A DNA stretch of 64,000 nt from Microcella alkaliphila (GTDB lineage: Bacteria; Actinomycetota; Actinomycetes; Actinomycetales; Microbacteriaceae): the NCBI RefSeq assembly GCF_004216855.1, contig NZ_SGXT01000013.1:372001-436000 (forward strand). The letters are read 5' to 3'. The notes beneath the pieces are model-generated. The model was given only the letters and a program-made list of their open reading frames with translations. It was not told the origin of the DNA and ran no database searches. The translations under genes and the position numbers were made by a program. Below are positions 1 to 8,286 of this stretch, piece by piece (the first letter of the stretch is position 1; the number at the start of each line of letters is the position of its first letter).

Positions 1-551
1 AAGCCCCACACCCGACTGAGCAACTGCTCGCGCGAGAGCACCTGTTCGGGGTGCCGAAGGAATTGCTCGGCGAGGCCGAATTCTCGCGCGGAGAGATCCA
101 TGCTCACCTCGCCGACCGTGATGCGGCGGGTGCGCAGATCGAGGCTGAGGTCGCCGTGCTGCAGGACCTGCTCCACTGTGACCTGCTGGCCCGATTCGCG
201 CAGGCGCAGGCGAACCCGAGCGACCAACTCGTCGAACTTGAAGGGTTTCGGCAGGTAGTCGTTGGCTCCGCCGTCGAGTCCCGCAACGGTGTCTTCGACA
301 CTCGACCGCGCCGTCAGCATGATGATGGGCACGCTCGATCCGCTGGCCCGCACCCGCGTCAACACCTCGAACCCGTCGATTCCTGGTAGCCCCACGTCGA
401 GCAACACCAGATCAAACGACCCCGTCATCAGGTAGTCGACCGCGTCCAGACCCGATGTGACGACGGTCGGCGTGTAGCCGGCGGCCGCGAGTCCCTTTTC
501 GACGAAGGTCGATATACGCTCTTCATCTTCCACGATCAGGATGCTCGTCAT
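1..551 (-). CDS. OmpR-family response regulator (partial, C-terminus beyond window)
   Basis: DNA-binding response regulator phosphorylated by the adjacent kinase. The receiver domain is complete: acidic pocket VEDEE near residues 7-11, phospho-acceptor Asp52 in LLDVGLP, and the conserved Lys in PKPF. A winged-helix output domain follows and ends at LSREQLLSRVWG, where the window stops, so roughly the last 40 residues are missing. The ATG overlaps the kinase stop codon by four bases (ATGA), so the two are translationally coupled and transcribed kinase first. The target genes are not visible. Confidence 0.93.
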   Translation of the reverse strand, partial: MTSILIVEDEERISTFVEKGLAAAGYTPTVVTSGLDAVDYLMTGSFDLVLLDVGLPGIDGFEVLTRVRASGSSVPIIMLTARSSVEDTVAGLDGGANDYLPKPFKFDELVARVRLRLRESGQQVTVEQVLQHGDLSLDLRTRRITVGEVSMDLSAREFGLAEQFLRHPEQVLSREQLLSRVWG

Positions 552-2083
552 GGGTGTCCCTTCTCGGTCGTCACATCGGGATGCTCGCCGTCCTCGTCGA
601 GGGAGCCCGCGGCGGGCGGCGGGGCAGCGGGGGACGACGGAAGAGGAACGACGATGCCGAAGCGTGAGCCACTCGTGGAGGTGTCGAGGTTGACGTAGCC
701 GCCGTGACCGCGGGCTATCGCCGCCACGATCGGCAGCCCCAGCCCCGAACCCGCGATTCCCCGGCCGGTGTCGGCCCTGCCGAACCGCTCGAAGATGCGC
801 TTCTGGGCGTCTTCCGGAATGCCCGGCCCCTCATCGGCGACCCACATCTCAACGGCGTTGTCGTACAGGCTCGAGCCGATGCGAATGGCGGTGCCTTCCG
901 GCGAGTATTTCGCGGCGTTGTCCGCCAGCTGGAGCCACGCCTGGGTGATCCGAGACGGTGCGAGCGGCGCAACGGCTTTGGCGACGCCGTCGAGTCGCCA
1001 CTCGTGGCCGGCAATCGCGCGGGCCTTGGCGAATACCTGTTGGGTCAGGTCGGAGACGTCTGTCGGTTCGGTGAGCATGGTTGCCATCGAGGCCTGGGCG
1101 AGTACGTCGATGTCGCTGACGAGCTCGCTCATACGGTCGAGCTCGTCGATCGCGAGCGCGCGCGCCGCGTCGACCTCGTCCGGGGAGCGCGAGTCGAGGA
1201 GTTCCAGATGGCCGCGCACGATCGTGATCGGTGTCTTCAGTTCGTGGCGCACATCGTCTAGTAGCTGTCGCTGGGCGGTGGCGGACTCGTCGAGTCGTTC
1301 GAACATCCCGTTGATCGTCTCGGTGAGGCGAGAGACGTCGTCGCGGCCTGTCACGGGGATGCGCTCGCTGAGGTCTGTGCCCGTGATGCGTGACGCCGCT
1401 GCCGTCACGTCACGGATGGGCCGGAGCAGGCGTCCGGCGACGAACCACCCCGCGACGCCGATAGCGATCAGCGTGATGCCGGCAATGATTGCGTACGTCG
1501 TGAAGGCGCTGTCGATGTCATCGAGCTCACCCTGGATTTGATAGCCGGTGACGTACACCCCGATGGCCTCGTCGTCGGCGATGGTGACGGGTGCGGCGAT
1601 GTAGCGAATGGCGCCGTCCTCGGTGAACGCCGTGCCAATGCTGACGACGCCACCCCGCGCCTCCGACCAGACCCGCTCCATGAAGGCGTCATCGTCGAAC
1701 ATCTGGAAGTCGACGTCGACAGGAGGGATGTACACGGGGTCCCCGTCGATGATCGCCACACTGCTTTCGCTGCGACCCGGAATGATCCCCTGCATGATGC
1801 GGACCATCGCGTCCTCGACGCTTGTCGGGGCCGACACCGGATCGGGCGACACCGGTGCGTCGGAATCGTCGCTCTCGGCCGCTTCGCGCGGAAGCCCCGT
1901 TGCGATGGCCCGCGCTGACTCGACCGAGGTGAAGAGTTCTTCGTCGATCACGTCGAGCACGCGTTCACGCTGCAATAGGTAGGCACTCGCGCCCGCCACG
2001 CTCATTCCGAGTGCGGTGATCACGAGGATCACCCCGAGAATGCGTGAGCGCACCGACCAGCGTGGTGGTGTCAGCACGGCCAT
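548..2083 (-). CDS. Membrane sensor histidine kinase
   Basis: 511-residue sensor kinase. N-terminal membrane segment at about 13-36, an acidic extracytoplasmic domain to about 190, a second membrane segment at about 195-220, then HAMP and a HisKA domain with phospho-accepting His280 in VRHELKTP. The ATPase domain has the N box (ADNAAKYSPEG), G1 (DEGPGIP) and G2 (GSGLGLPIV). Architecture resembles MprB/TcrY-type kinases; the ligand is unknown. A GATAAT box lies six bases before the ATG at 2083, suggesting a leaderless message. Overlapping inverted repeats at 2120-2138 sit just upstream of the -35 position, a plausible autoregulatory site. Confidence 0.93.
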   Translation of the reverse strand: MAVLTPPRWSVRSRILGVILVITALGMSVAGASAYLLQRERVLDVIDEELFTSVESARAIATGLPREAAESDDSDAPVSPDPVSAPTSVEDAMVRIMQGIIPGRSESSVAIIDGDPVYIPPVDVDFQMFDDDAFMERVWSEARGGVVSIGTAFTEDGAIRYIAAPVTIADDEAIGVYVTGYQIQGELDDIDSAFTTYAIIAGITLIAIGVAGWFVAGRLLRPIRDVTAAASRITGTDLSERIPVTGRDDVSRLTETINGMFERLDESATAQRQLLDDVRHELKTPITIVRGHLELLDSRSPDEVDAARALAIDELDRMSELVSDIDVLAQASMATMLTEPTDVSDLTQQVFAKARAIAGHEWRLDGVAKAVAPLAPSRITQAWLQLADNAAKYSPEGTAIRIGSSLYDNAVEMWVADEGPGIPEDAQKRIFERFGRADTGRGIAGSGLGLPIVAAIARGHGGYVNLDTSTSGSRFGIVVPLPSSPAAPPPAAGSLDEDGEHPDVTTEKGHP

Positions 2084-2119
2084 CCCGCCATTATCGATGC
2101 CGTACTGTGCGAATCGGCC

Positions 2120-2138
2120 TCAGATGAGAGGACTCTCA
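2120..2138. promoter_or_regulatory. Overlapping inverted repeats upstream of the sensor-kinase promoter
   Basis: CTCAGATGAG (2120-2129) overlaps TGAGAGGACTCTCA (2125-2138); both are palindromic around a GA centre. They lie about 25 bp upstream of the candidate -10 (GATAAT, minus strand, 2095-2090) of the kinase-regulator pair and overlap the stop codon of the App1-like gene. Operator for the response regulator is an inference; a small terminator for the upstream gene is the alternative. Confidence 0.4.
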
Positions 2139-3188
2139 CCGCGCCGGCAGGACACCGATCTGCGTGAGAGCGTCGGCAAGCTCGGCACCGTTGGGGGCCT
2201 GCACCCAGGGTGCGCCGCGATGCGGCACGTCGGCGTTGCGACGGCCGCCCGCGAAGACCGCCTCCGGTGTGGACAACTGTCGAATCGCGACCGCCTCGAC
2301 ATTGTGTGGGTGGGAGTCGACGAACGCTTGGTAGAGCTCTTCGTCGTGCTGGCCGTCGTCTCCGACCAGGATCCAGCGGATGTCGGGAAACCCATCGGCG
2401 AGCCGCTCAAGGCTCGTGCGCTTGTGATCGCGACCGCTGCGGAACAGCCTGTCGGCGGTGGGCCCCCAGTCGGTCAAGAGCAGCGTGCCGGTGGGGTAGA
2501 GGTGTCGCCCCATGAACCGCTCCAAAGTGGGTGCGACGTTCCACGCTCCGGTCGAGAGGTAGACGACAGGCAGGCCGGCGTGTGCGGCGACGATGCGTTC
2601 GTAGAGCACCGCCATGCCCGGCACGGGCCGTCGCGCCCGCTCGTCGAGCACGAAGGTGTTCCAGGCGGCGAGGAAGGGTCGGGGGAGGGAGGTGACCATC
2701 ACGGTGTCGTCGATATCCGACAGGAGCCCGATGCGTGCATCCGGGTCGATGATGTCGATCGGGGCGTCGACCGGTTCTCCATCCTCGACCTGCAGGGTGA
2801 TCGTGTGCTCGCCCGGGGTGAATCCGACCTCGAGGGGCAGATCGACGTCGACGACACCTCCTCGGTCGGCGCGCACCGATACCTGGACGCCGCCCACGGT
2901 GACCGTGACGACAGCGTGCGCGACGGGGATGCTGACGAAACTGCGCCACCCTCGGATGCGCGCTCGCGCTGATCGCGAATCGCGCTCCGGTTTCGTCAGC
3001 AGTACGCGACACAACACGCGAACCCATCGCTCGGTGCCATACCCGCGATAGGGAATGATCACGGGAGAGAGCCCGCGCCGGCGCGCTCGGCGTTCTCGCC
3101 AGCTGTGAAAGGAGTCTTCGAGCCGCGCGGCCCGGCGCGCCCAGGGGCGGTCGGGTAGTGGAGTGTCGGGTGTTTCCGCGGCCGTCAC
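2136..3188 (-). CDS. App1 family phosphatase (DUF2183, phosphatidate-phosphatase-like)
   Basis: About 350 residues. The C-terminal half matches the App1/DUF2183 catalytic domain, a HAD-type phosphatase with the DxDxT nucleophile motif in LLSDIDDTVM (Asp158 and Asp160 counted from the chosen start), a conserved YLSTGAWN segment and a downstream VGDDGQHDEELY motif providing the last acidic residues. The preceding 100 residues form a beta-rich domain common in bacterial members. GTG at 3188 is chosen; the frame stays open further upstream but that part reads like intergenic sequence. Family members dephosphorylate phosphatidate or related substrates; the bacterial substrate is not known. Divergent from a TetR gene. 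Confidence 0.85.
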   Translation of the reverse strand: MTAAETPDTPLPDRPWARRAARLEDSFHSWRERRARRRGLSPVIIPYRGYGTERWVRVLCRVLLTKPERDSRSARARIRGWRSFVSIPVAHAVVTVTVGGVQVSVRADRGGVVDVDLPLEVGFTPGEHTITLQVEDGEPVDAPIDIIDPDARIGLLSDIDDTVMVTSLPRPFLAAWNTFVLDERARRPVPGMAVLYERIVAAHAGLPVVYLSTGAWNVAPTLERFMGRHLYPTGTLLLTDWGPTADRLFRSGRDHKRTSLERLADGFPDIRWILVGDDGQHDEELYQAFVDSHPHNVEAVAIRQLSTPEAVFAGGRRNADVPHRGAPWVQAPNGAELADALTQIGVLPAR

Positions 3189-3242
3189 TGGGCCAGTCTT
3201 GCAGAGGTGCCGCCGAGACGAGAAAGCCCTGGCCTTTTGGTA

Positions 3243-3256
3243 TACCCGGACGGGTA
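3243..3256. promoter_or_regulatory. Inverted repeat TACCCG-GA-CGGGTA, candidate TetR operator
   Basis: Perfect 6-bp arms around a 2-bp centre in the 174-bp divergent gap between the App1-like gene and the TetR gene. Position and symmetry suit an autoregulatory operator controlling both directions. Assignment to the neighbouring TetR protein is inferred from context only. Confidence 0.5.
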
Positions 3257-3362
3257 AGCTCATGAGAGGAAACAAAAGGTTTCCGACACGCACCAGAATT
3301 TTCTCGTATTCGCCTCACTAAAGGGGCTACCATGAGGCACGGTCGTCGAAAGGACTGCTCAC

Positions 3363-4004
3363 GTGTCGAACCTCGAACTCTCCTCGAGCCTCTTGGCTGG
3401 ATCGGCGTTGATTCGCAACGAACCCGTCCAGGCTCGCAGTACTGCCCGCCTCGCCGCTCTGCTCGATGCCGCCGCGGCGGTCATCGACGAGATCGGCTAC
3501 GAGCGTCTCACGACCGCGATGGTCGCTGACCGCGCCGGGGCCTCTATCGGCACCGTGTATCGCTACTTCCCCGATCGCATCGCCGTCTTGCAGGCGCTCG
3601 CCACCCGCAACTCCGAGCGGCTCGCATCGCGCCTGGCGGAGGAGCTTGCTCCCGAGCGTCACGCGACGCCGGCTGCGGCCATGCACGGCGTGTTGACCGC
3701 GGTGGCCGACATGTTCCGCCACGAGCCCGGCTACCCGTCGATCCGTGTCGGCGACGTGCTCGACCTTCGGCCGCCGGTATCGGCGGAAACCGCCAACGGG
3801 GCAGTGGCCACCATGATCACCGATGCCTTCATCGCTCGTTTCGGCGTTCGCGACTCGGCAGAGTTGCGCGGCGCGGTTGCCACGGCGTACGAGCTGATCG
3901 ACGCCTTCGTGGCCCGAGCCTTCGCGCGCAACCGCGATGGCGACAAGGCGCTCCTTGCCGAGGCCAGCCGCGTGCTCGACGCGGTCATCGACGGCAAGCT
4001 GTAG
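3363..4004 (+). CDS. TetR/AcrR family transcriptional regulator
   Basis: 213-residue one-domain repressor. The N-terminal helix-turn-helix spans about residues 24-70 (ARLAALLDAAAAVI ... TVYRYFPDR), with the TetR signature GTVYRYFP. The C-terminal helical ligand-binding region is not assignable to a ligand. The start is GTG with AAAGGA upstream (about 3348-3353). A symmetric element at 3243-3256 lies in its promoter region and the App1-like phosphatase gene diverges from it, so that gene is the most likely target besides itself. A strong hairpin follows the stop codon. Confidence 0.9.
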   Translation: MSNLELSSSLLAGSALIRNEPVQARSTARLAALLDAAAAVIDEIGYERLTTAMVADRAGASIGTVYRYFPDRIAVLQALATRNSERLASRLAEELAPERHATPAAAMHGVLTAVADMFRHEPGYPSIRVGDVLDLRPPVSAETANGAVATMITDAFIARFGVRDSAELRGAVATAYELIDAFVARAFARNRDGDKALLAEASRVLDAVIDGKL

Positions 4005-4012
4005 CGCACATC

Positions 4013-4063
4013 CGACGACCGACGGGTCCTGGGCGTTGACCGCCCGGGGCCCGTCGTCGTTTC
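4013..4063 (+). terminator. Rho-independent terminator after the TetR gene
   Basis: GC-rich stem: CGACGA and CGGG-CC-GGGCG on the left pair with CGCCC-GG-CCCG and TCGTCG on the right around a TTGAC loop, followed by TTT. It starts nine bases after the stop codon. Confidence 0.75.
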
Positions 4064-4214
4064 CCGGCCTGGCACGGTGTCGACAATCGTCTGGCAAGGG
4101 CCTTCGAATTGGGGGAAATCACCGAGTGCCGCCGCCGCCTACCTGCTTGACTGGGAGCGTGCTGGGCGTGCGCTCGGTGCGCGCACGACCGCCCCGCCCG
4201 AGGAGACACAACGC

Positions 4215-5039
4215 ATGATCGAGTTCCGATCCATCGAAAAGTTGTTCCCTGACGGAACCCGCGCGGTCGACGACTTCAGTCTGGTGATCCCGTCTCACAA
4301 GACCACCGTGTTTGTCGGGTCATCCGGCTGCGGCAAAACAACCCTGTTGCGGATGATCAACCGCATGGTCGACGCGACCGGAGGGGAACTGCTCATCGAC
4401 GATGAGAACGTGGCGAGTATTGAGCCCGTGCGACTGCGGCGCCGTATCGGCTATGTGATGCAGAATTCCGGCCTCCTCCCGCACCGCACGGTCATCGACA
4501 ACATCACCACCGTCCCGCGGCTGACGGGGGTTCCGACGAAGGATGCTCGCGCACGGGCTCTGGAACTGATGGACACGGTCGGTCTCGATCGGGCGATGGC
4601 CGAGCGGTACCCGGCCCAGCTGTCGGGTGGCCAGCAGCAGCGCGTCGGTGTCGCGCGCGGCCTTGCGATCGATCCCAACATTCTGCTCATGGACGAGCCC
4701 TTTGGGGCGGTCGACCCCATCGTGCGCGCTGAGCTCCAGCAAGAACTGCTCCGTCTGCAGAGGGAGCTCGGCAAGACGGTGGTGTTCGTTACCCACGACA
4801 TCGACGAAGCGTTCTTGCTCGGCGACCAGGTCGTCATCCTCGAAAAGGGCGCGCGAATCGCCCAGAAGGGCACGCCCGAAGAGATTCTCGCCAACCCGGC
4901 GAGCGACTTTGTTGCCTCGTTCATCGGAGCCGATCGCGGCAAGCGCGCCCTCAGCATCCGGGATGTCGACGGCGAGCGCGTCGTCGTCGACGGTGACGGA
5001 AATCTCGCGGGGCGCCTCACGGAGCCGGGCGCGGCGTGA
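4215..5039 (+). CDS. Quaternary-amine ABC transporter, ATP-binding subunit (OpuCA-like)
   Basis: ATPase that powers uptake of glycine betaine, choline or carnitine-type osmolytes. Walker A GSSGCGKTT at 35-43, Q-loop (VMQNSGLLPH), signature LSGGQ at 136-140, Walker B ILLMDEP at 156-162 and switch His in VTHDIDEA. The ERYPAQLSGGQQQRVGVARGLA segment is typical of the OpuCA/ProV branch. At 274 residues it lacks the paired CBS domains that give ionic-strength sensing in OpuA and many OpuCA proteins. ATG chosen because GAGGAG precedes it by nine bases. First gene of a four-gene operon; overlaps the next by GTGA. Confidence 0.92.
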   Translation: MIEFRSIEKLFPDGTRAVDDFSLVIPSHKTTVFVGSSGCGKTTLLRMINRMVDATGGELLIDDENVASIEPVRLRRRIGYVMQNSGLLPHRTVIDNITTVPRLTGVPTKDARARALELMDTVGLDRAMAERYPAQLSGGQQQRVGVARGLAIDPNILLMDEPFGAVDPIVRAELQQELLRLQRELGKTVVFVTHDIDEAFLLGDQVVILEKGARIAQKGTPEEILANPASDFVASFIGADRGKRALSIRDVDGERVVVDGDGNLAGRLTEPGAA

Positions 5040-5740
5040 CCTGGCTGCTCGACAACCTCGAGCTCATCGGTCGACTGACCGGTGAGCATCTGCGGCTCAG
5101 CGCGATCCCCATCGTGCTGGGCTTCGTGCTGTCTATCCCGCTCGGGTGGGTCGCCTACCGCTATCGCCTGACCCGCGGACTCATCCTGACCCTCGTCGGT
5201 CTGCTCTACACGATCCCATCGCTCGCGCTCTTCGTGCTGTTGCCCGCCATCATCGGTACGCCCTTCCTCAGCGAAGCGAACGTCGTGATCGCGCTCACCA
5301 TCTACGCCGTCGCGATCATGTCTCGATCGGTCGCGGATGCCCTGGGCAGCGTCGACCCGGACGTCAAGCAAGCGGCAACCGCCATCGGCTATTCATCATT
5401 CCGGCGCTTCTGGGCGGTGGACTTTCCTCTTGCCGGGCCGGTGGTGCTCGCGGGGCTTCGCGTGGTGGCGGTGAGCACCGTGAGCCTGCTCACCATCGGC
5501 GCCGCAATCGGCATCGACACATTGGGCTACCTGTTCACGAACGGCTACCAGCGCGGAATCATCGTGTCGGTACTCACCGGGGTGGTGGTGACCGTCGTTA
5601 TCGCACTCGTCCTCGACCGGGTGCTCGTGGTCATCGGCAGGGCTCTCATGCCCTGGACTCGAGCGTCGAGAAGCTCAGAACGGTCTGGAGTGACACGCGC
5701 ATTCATGACCGCCCGGAGGGTACGGGAGGCGGTCCCGTGA
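5036..5740 (+). CDS. Quaternary-amine ABC transporter permease (OpuCB-like)
   Basis: 234-residue inner-membrane permease with five or six hydrophobic segments and the BPD_transp_1 loop AATAIGYSSFRRFWAVDFPLAGPV, in which the EAA-type helix contacts the ATPase. LLYTIPSLALFVLLP and SRSVADALGSVDPDVKQAA are characteristic of the OpuCB/ProW branch. The GTG start overlaps the ATPase stop (GTGA) and the stop overlaps the next GTG in the same way, so translation is coupled. Confidence 0.9.
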   Translation: MTWLLDNLELIGRLTGEHLRLSAIPIVLGFVLSIPLGWVAYRYRLTRGLILTLVGLLYTIPSLALFVLLPAIIGTPFLSEANVVIALTIYAVAIMSRSVADALGSVDPDVKQAATAIGYSSFRRFWAVDFPLAGPVVLAGLRVVAVSTVSLLTIGAAIGIDTLGYLFTNGYQRGIIVSVLTGVVVTVVIALVLDRVLVVIGRALMPWTRASRSSERSGVTRAFMTARRVREAVP

Positions 5741-6495
5741 ACCTCTTCGCCGACGCCTTCGCATGGATTCTGAACCCCGGCAACTGGGAGGGGCGCAATT
5801 CGATTCCCCAGTTCATCGGTGAGCACCTCTGGTACACCGTTCTCGCCATGATTCTTGCCAGTGCGATAGCGATTCCTCTGGGCTGGTACATCGGGCACAC
5901 GGGGCGCGGTCGCGACATCGCCGTCGCCGCCACCGGTGCCGCGCGGGCACTGCCCTCATTCGGGTTGCTCTTCCTGTTCGTGATGATCGGCGGCGTCGCC
6001 AACCGAGACAGTTCCGTCATGATCGTGCTCGCGTTGCTTGCGATCCCGCCCATCTTGGCCGGGGCGTATGCGGGGTTCGAGGCGATTGACCGCCGCGTGA
6101 TCGACGCTGCTCGCTCGATGGGGATGACGGAGCGTCAGATCGTCGCACGCGTCGAAATTCCGCTCGGCCTTCCCCTCTTGTGGGGCGGGCTGCGCAACGC
6201 GGTGCTGCAGGTCGTGGCGACCGTCGTGCTCGTGGGCTTTGTGCGGAACGCGACCCTCGGCTATCCGATCGTGCAGGGCATCCAGATCAACCGATTCGAT
6301 CAAATGCTGGGTGCGTCGGTCCTCATCATCGTCCTCGCGCTGCTGCTTGACGCAATCTTTGCACTGCTGGAGCGGTACGCAACTCCCGCCGGCGTCCGCG
6401 CCGGCCGAAACCGAGACCACCGCACGTCGTCGACCCGGCGACGCGCGGCGGGCGGGGCAACCCCCGCCTCCACCGAGAAAGAAATGAGTGTGTGA
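5737..6495 (+). CDS. Quaternary-amine ABC transporter permease (OpuCD-like)
   Basis: Second permease, 252 residues, starting with GTG inside a GTGA overlap. Five to six membrane segments; the coupling loop reads DAARSMGMTERQIVARVEIPLGLPLLWGGLRNA. TGAARALPSFGLLFLF matches the substrate-path helix seen in OpuCD/YehY proteins. The last 35 residues after AIFALLERYA are Arg/Ser/Thr-rich and probably disordered in the cytoplasm. The frame is open far upstream, but that stretch is inside the first permease gene and is not used. Confidence 0.9.
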   Translation: MNLFADAFAWILNPGNWEGRNSIPQFIGEHLWYTVLAMILASAIAIPLGWYIGHTGRGRDIAVAATGAARALPSFGLLFLFVMIGGVANRDSSVMIVLALLAIPPILAGAYAGFEAIDRRVIDAARSMGMTERQIVARVEIPLGLPLLWGGLRNAVLQVVATVVLVGFVRNATLGYPIVQGIQINRFDQMLGASVLIIVLALLLDAIFALLERYATPAGVRAGRNRDHRTSSTRRRAAGGATPASTEKEMSV

Positions 6496-7421
6496 TGTTC
6501 ACAGCAAGGAACAAGGGCCGGTTCGCGCTCGTCGCGGCCGCGGCTGGGGTGTCATTGGCCCTCGCAGGGTGTGCAACGGGCGACCCGCTCGACGACACGA
6601 CAGACCCGACCACCGAGCCCGCCGAGCCGGGCACGAGCGAGTCGATCACCATCGGTTCGCAGGGCTACTATTCGAATGAGATCATCGCCGAGATCTATGC
6701 ACAGGCCCTCGAGGCCGCCGGTTTCGAGGTGAACCGCCAGTTCAACATCGGCCAGCGCGACGCCTACATTCCGGCGCTCGAGTCGGGCCAGATTGACCTC
6801 TTCCCCGAGTACACCGGGAACCTCCTGCAGTACTACGTGCCCGATACAGAGGCAACGCAAGCCGACGAGGTGTACGCAGAGCTGCAGGTGTCGCTCCCTG
6901 ACGGGCTACAGGTGCTTGACCAGTCGAGCGCCACCGACCAGGACAGCTACAACGTGACCGCCGAGTTCGCGGCCGAGAACAACCTCGTGACGATCGCCGA
7001 CCTGGCGGGTGTCGAAGGCCTGATCCTCGGCGGCAACCCCGAGCTTGAAGAGCGTCCGTACGGCCCCACGGGTCTAGCCGATGTCTACGGCGTCGAGGTG
7101 TCGTTCGATGCAACCGGCGACGCGACCGTCGACGCACTGCTGCAGGGCGTCGTGAACGTCGCCAACGTGTTTAGCGCCGACCCCCGCATTGGTGAGAACA
7201 ACCTCGTGACCCTGGAAGACCCTGAGGGGCTCTTCCTCGCCTCAAACGTCGTGCCGCTCGCGAGCGCCGACCTTCCGCAGGACGCGATTGACGTGATCAA
7301 CGCCGTGAGCGCGGCGCTGACGCCGGAGGGACTCGTCGCGATGAATGTCCAGTCGACCACCGACGAGCTGTCGCCTGCTGTTATCGCGACTCAGTGGCTG
7401 ACCGAGAACGGTCTGATCTAG
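6492..7421 (+). CDS. Glycine betaine/choline-type ABC transporter substrate-binding lipoprotein (OpuCC-like)
   Basis: 309-residue type II binding protein anchored by a lipid: signal peptide ending in LALAGC, with Cys27 the lipidated residue, then an acidic Thr/Pro linker. The mature part starts ITIGSQGYYSNEIIAEIYAQALEAAGF and contains the family segment LESGQIDLFPEYTGNLLQYY, which marks the OsmX/OpuCC group. Start GTG 6492 gives the operon's usual GTGA overlap; ATG 6495 is an equal alternative. Some members of this family import other trimethylated compounds such as ergothioneine, so the substrate is not certain. Confidence 0.9.
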   Translation: MMFTARNKGRFALVAAAAGVSLALAGCATGDPLDDTTDPTTEPAEPGTSESITIGSQGYYSNEIIAEIYAQALEAAGFEVNRQFNIGQRDAYIPALESGQIDLFPEYTGNLLQYYVPDTEATQADEVYAELQVSLPDGLQVLDQSSATDQDSYNVTAEFAAENNLVTIADLAGVEGLILGGNPELEERPYGPTGLADVYGVEVSFDATGDATVDALLQGVVNVANVFSADPRIGENNLVTLEDPEGLFLASNVVPLASADLPQDAIDVINAVSAALTPEGLVAMNVQSTTDELSPAVIATQWLTENGLI

Positions 7422-7446
7422 CCGGAGACGGGCATCCCGGATGATC

Positions 7447-7478
7447 GGGGCGGGGCGCTAGTCGCCTCGCCCCATTTT
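7447..7478 (+). terminator. Terminator after the OpuC-type operon
   Basis: Eleven-base-pair stem (left 7447-7457, right 7463-7473, one G-T wobble), 5-base loop and a TTTT run at 7475-7478. The loop contains the stop codon of the convergent DedA gene, so the hairpin may serve both strands. Confidence 0.75.
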
Positions 7479-8174
7479 CGCGTTGTCGCCATCGGCCCCC
7501 CGCGCCTCGCTCGCTTCCATCGCACGGAGCTCGCGGCGACGGGCCGTGATGCGACTGACGTACCGGTCAAGGATTCTCTTGACCGCATAGACCAAAAGCC
7601 AGAATCCGAGAATTGCGCCGACGAAGTAGTACGCCGCGCCGTCGAGGGTGCCGGCCGCAGCACGGTACCCCTCGGCTGCGGCTGACCCGACCGACACATA
7701 CGCGAACGCCCAGATGATGCACGCGGGGGTGAGCCACAGCATGAATGTGCGGTAGCGCAGGTGGCTCATGCCGACCACGAGGGGCGTCAGCGAGTGCAGA
7801 ACGGGCAGGAACCGTGAAACAAAGACTGCGATGCCGCCGCGGTGATCGAGAAAGTCTTCGGCGCGCTCCCAATTCTTCTCGCCAATGCGTCGCCCCAGAC
7901 GTGAGCGACGGAGCCAGGGACCGAAGTGGCGCCCGATGAGGAAGCCGAGCGACGCGCCGGTCAAGCTGCCCGTGATGATTACGGCGACGAGAGAGAAGTA
8001 CTCGACCGGCGCTTCGACACCAGCGCTCGCCACGAGGACGACCGTGTCGCCCGGTACGATCAGGCCCAACAGGACCGTCGTCTCGAGCATGATCAGAATG
8101 CCGGCGAGTGTGGTTCTCAGCACGGGGTCGACGGAAGCGACCCAGTCGAGAAAGCCGTCGAGCACCTCGTTCAC
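7458..8174 (-). CDS. DedA family membrane protein
   Basis: 238-residue integral membrane protein of the DedA/SNARE-associated (PF09335) family, linked in other bacteria to lipid scrambling and envelope homeostasis. Visible family motifs are ETTVLLGLIVPGDTVVLVAS, FLIGRHFGPWL, the amphipathic stretch with FVSRFLPVLHSLTPLVVGMSHL (conserved Arg and Pro), and FWLLVYAVKRIL as the last membrane helix. The C-terminal tail is charged and cytoplasmic. GTG 8174 is chosen; upstream open frame lacks family similarity. Divergent from aspA. Confidence 0.9.
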   Translation of the reverse strand: MNEVLDGFLDWVASVDPVLRTTLAGILIMLETTVLLGLIVPGDTVVLVASAGVEAPVEYFSLVAVIITGSLTGASLGFLIGRHFGPWLRRSRLGRRIGEKNWERAEDFLDHRGGIAVFVSRFLPVLHSLTPLVVGMSHLRYRTFMLWLTPACIIWAFAYVSVGSAAAEGYRAAAGTLDGAAYYFVGAILGFWLLVYAVKRILDRYVSRITARRRELRAMEASEARGADGDNAKMGRGD

Positions 8175-8286
8175 AGTGCCGAGCCTAGCGACGTGTTCTC
8201 CGTCTCTGCTGGGTTTCGTCAGAGCGCTAGAGTGGGCGTGCCACCGCCACAGATGTCGGACCCCAACAGGAAGGCACGCACACGTC

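Noticed and set aside
4077-4214. 46-codon upstream extension of the OpuCA-like ATPase
   Set aside because: No similarity to ABC ATPases; GAGGAG before ATG 4215 fixes the start.
5146-5736. 197-codon upstream extension of the second OpuC permease
   Set aside because: It lies entirely inside the first permease gene in another frame; GTG 5737 sits in the usual GTGA overlap.
7885-8286. 134-codon upstream extension of aspA
   Set aside because: It is antisense to the DedA gene; the aspartase fold and ribosome-binding site support 8287 or later.
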